Source of the DNA: Euglena gracilis
Lineage: Eukaryota; Euglenida; Euglenophyceae; Euglenales
NCBI GenBank assembly: GCA_039621445.1
Contig: CP154956.1
Span: 77,062,474 to 77,126,473, forward strand
DNA: 64,000 nt
Direction: 5' to 3'
The notes beneath the pieces are model-generated. The model saw only the letters and a list, made by a program, of their open reading frames with translations. It was not told the DNA's origin and made no database searches. The translations under genes were made by a program, and so were the position numbers. Below, in pieces: positions 62,759-64,000 of this stretch (positions are counted from its first letter, which is position 1; each line of letters starts with the position of its first letter).

Positions 62759-63537
62759 CCTGTGACATGCCGTTTTTTCCAACTTTTCAAAACGTGTGTG
62801 TACACTCCACCCTCTGGATGCCTCAGCAGGTAACCCTTCACAGACACATCGCAGAGCCTAAAAAAGCAACAAAAAAAGGGCCAAATTTCACCCGGCCTGT
62901 GTAGCACCATCTGGGGAACACAGTCAAAGCTTCAAAAACGAGGGACTCGCAACGGGTGTTTTGGCACCGATTTGGGAAAAGTCACGTGTCCCGGAGTTCA
63001 AACCCAGGGTTTTGAACCTTTTTCAAAATGGTGCACAGGCTGAAAAACACCAAAATTGGGCCTGTTGCAAATGATGCACACGCCACCGTGGAGGGTCTCC
63101 GCGGAACCAGAGGGTCAAAAGGGTGGGTTTCACCGCCGGGTTTCAAAAAGATTGGAAATTTGCGCTTGAGCGCAAGCAAAAAAAGCAAAACCTTAAGTGC
63201 GAGTTAGGCCGCCTAAGCCCGGGGGTCACTCCACTTTTTAAAAACCAGTCAGTCACTCTTTTTCGGAAAACCAGACAGTCACTATCCCCACCCGGGGGGG
63301 GGGGGGGTGTCGGCCACTCAGAAAAACGGCCACTTTCCAGCCACTTTGGGCCATTTTAGGCCAAAAAAATTTCCCCCGCGCTTCGGTGCTGGGGTCACTC
63401 AAGCCACTTTCGCCCACCCCTGGCCGACCCCCCCCTGGGGGGGGAGGGTTCTGGGCCAAAAACCAGTCAGTCACTCTGAAAAAACAAGCCAGTCACCCCG
63501 GGGGGGGGGGGTCGGCCAGTGCTTAAGCAATTGACTG

Positions 63538-64000
63538 GGGTGGAGGACAAACGACACATGAAGCATAAAAGTTGTATCTTTTAGGAACATACACAAAAGT
63601 GATTTTAAATGTGATGGCTGTTGAAAGCAGGTGCGGAAAGGAAGGTCACGCCGGGGAGTACAAAAAATGTGCCACAATGTGGAGCATGAGGTCAAGGGGA
63701 TGCAGGGCAACATAAACCGTCCGCCGTGGGGAACCGGGCGTGGCTCCGGAGGGGCGCCGCCGTTGGCCGATCGGACCTCCCCTCGCTCCCTTCCGCACGG
63801 GATGGGGAGGGGGTCCAGAGGGCCGGATTGGACAGCTCTGGGAGGGTTTGGCGGGGGGGGGGGGAGGGCAGGACGAATCTCAGTGGGAATGGGGCTGGGA
63901 GGCCTCGGGACCATATTGGTAGAGGGAGGGGCACGATTCATGACTGTGCTTTCCGGTGGCCGTATTCATTCAACAACATGCGGTTTTGGGGGAACACCAG
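63538..64000. other. Window end without a supported gene
   Basis: GC-rich minus-strand frames (near 63,690-63,940) are Pro/Arg-rich and low in complexity. They could be coding, but nothing identifies them. Confidence 0.35.

Larger units (their letters stand above)
60134..63175. repeat. Palindrome family TTGCGC-N4-GCGCAA (about 15 sites)
   Basis: Good sites start at 60,134, 60,331, 60,378, 61,157, 61,265, 62,133, 62,169, 62,195, 62,416, 62,537 and 63,160; weaker ones at 60,944, 60,999, 61,209, 62,107 and 62,315. The spacer is exactly 4 nt in nearly all, with different sequence (CGAC, TTTG, TTCA, GTCG, TTTA, ATAA, GGCG, TTAA, TTGA). Confidence 0.9.
60089..63217. mobile_element. Element P3: inverted-repeat element with dispersed TTGCGC palindromes
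   Basis: Ends CTTAGGCGACCTAACTCA and the inverse of CTTAGGCGGCCTAACTCG are inverted over about 24 bp with two mismatches. The flanks CCTGG (60,084-60,088) and CCCGG (63,218-63,222) suggest a 5-bp duplication with one change. About 15 palindromes of the form TTGCGC-N4-GCGCAA are scattered inside. No transposase or other recognisable protein is encoded. The element shares its terminal CTTAGG, the duplication size and the palindrome-cluster design with P1. Confidence 0.7.
60065..63537. mobile_element. 340-bp-family MITE split by element P3
   Basis: The left 24 bp (60,065-60,088, CATGCAATTTTTTATCGACC) match the left end of the MITE at 42,513, and the right 315 bp (63,223-63,537) match its remainder, including GGTCGGCCAGTG near the right end. 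Together they give 339 bp against 340 bp for the other copy. The flanking octamers GGGCGGAG (60,057-60,064) and GGGTGGAG (63,538-63,545) agree at seven of eight positions. Confidence 0.75.

Noticed and set aside
60134-63175. CRISPR-like array of palindromic repeats
   Set aside because: Spacing is irregular (26 bp to about 800 bp), no uniform spacers exist, no cas genes are present and the DNA is eukaryotic.

Overview
This is nuclear DNA of a eukaryote, most likely a unicellular alga or other protist. I cannot place it more precisely. Coding blocks are GC-rich and broken by introns. The rest is crowded with transposable elements, long microsatellites (GT, ACAT, ACATAT) and many C or G runs of 8-17 bases, often at the ends or inside small inverted-repeat elements. 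I saw no bacterial operons, rRNA, convincing tRNA or CRISPR array.

Region 1 (about 0.5-17.0 kb, + strand) looks like one large multi-exon gene. It encodes at least five C2-type beta-sandwich domains, a repeated Y-x-D-x-YRD-x-x-GR-x-PGE-x-GF motif, a PEGA-like domain, a helical stretch resembling a formin GTPase-binding domain, and a long proline-rich tail ending in a basic Cys motif (stop at 16,999-17,001). Its introns hold short inverted-repeat transposons (MITEs) with exact 8-bp target duplications. One MITE sits inside a C2 coding segment. Region 2 (17.0-23.5 kb) has no recognisable gene.

Region 3 (23.5-38 kb) is a retrotransposon nest. A nearly full-length DIRS-type tyrosine-recombinase retrotransposon lies on the minus strand (33,097-37,875) with inverted termini and an internal complementary region. 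An internally deleted relative on the + strand (23,779-28,565) carries a nested LTR element (24,690-27,104). A diverged third DIRS copy (28,566-30,960, minus) is followed by a second short LTR element (30,961-32,304). Both LTR elements lack reverse transcriptase. In both, a primer-binding site next to the 5' LTR is complementary to 10-11 nt inside the LTR, as expected for Tf1-like self-priming.

Region 4 (38-51.3 kb) holds MITEs and very long ACAT microsatellites. Two inverted-repeat elements landed in the same ACAT tract: P1 (45,110-48,759) and P2 (48,793-50,817). P2 contains a nested hAT-like element (49,196-50,516) that carries an intact SAM-like-domain ORF.

Region 5 (51.3-64 kb) is mostly non-coding. 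It has a cluster of GCGC-N4-GCGC palindromes (52-53.1 kb), a MITE that splits an open frame (54,687-55,143), tandem repeats near 56-57 kb, and P3 (60,089-63,217) inserted into a MITE.

The most novel signal is the P1/P3 class. Both are 3.1-3.7 kb, begin CTTAGG and end CCTAAG, are flanked by apparent 5-bp duplications, encode no recognisable transposase, and carry a dozen or more dispersed copies of their own palindrome with a fixed 4-nt centre (P1 GGAAGCGG-N4-CCGCTTCC, P3 TTGCGC-N4-GCGCAA).

Exon limits are approximate because splice sites were judged by eye. Long homopolymers make assembly indels likely and may explain some frameshifts.
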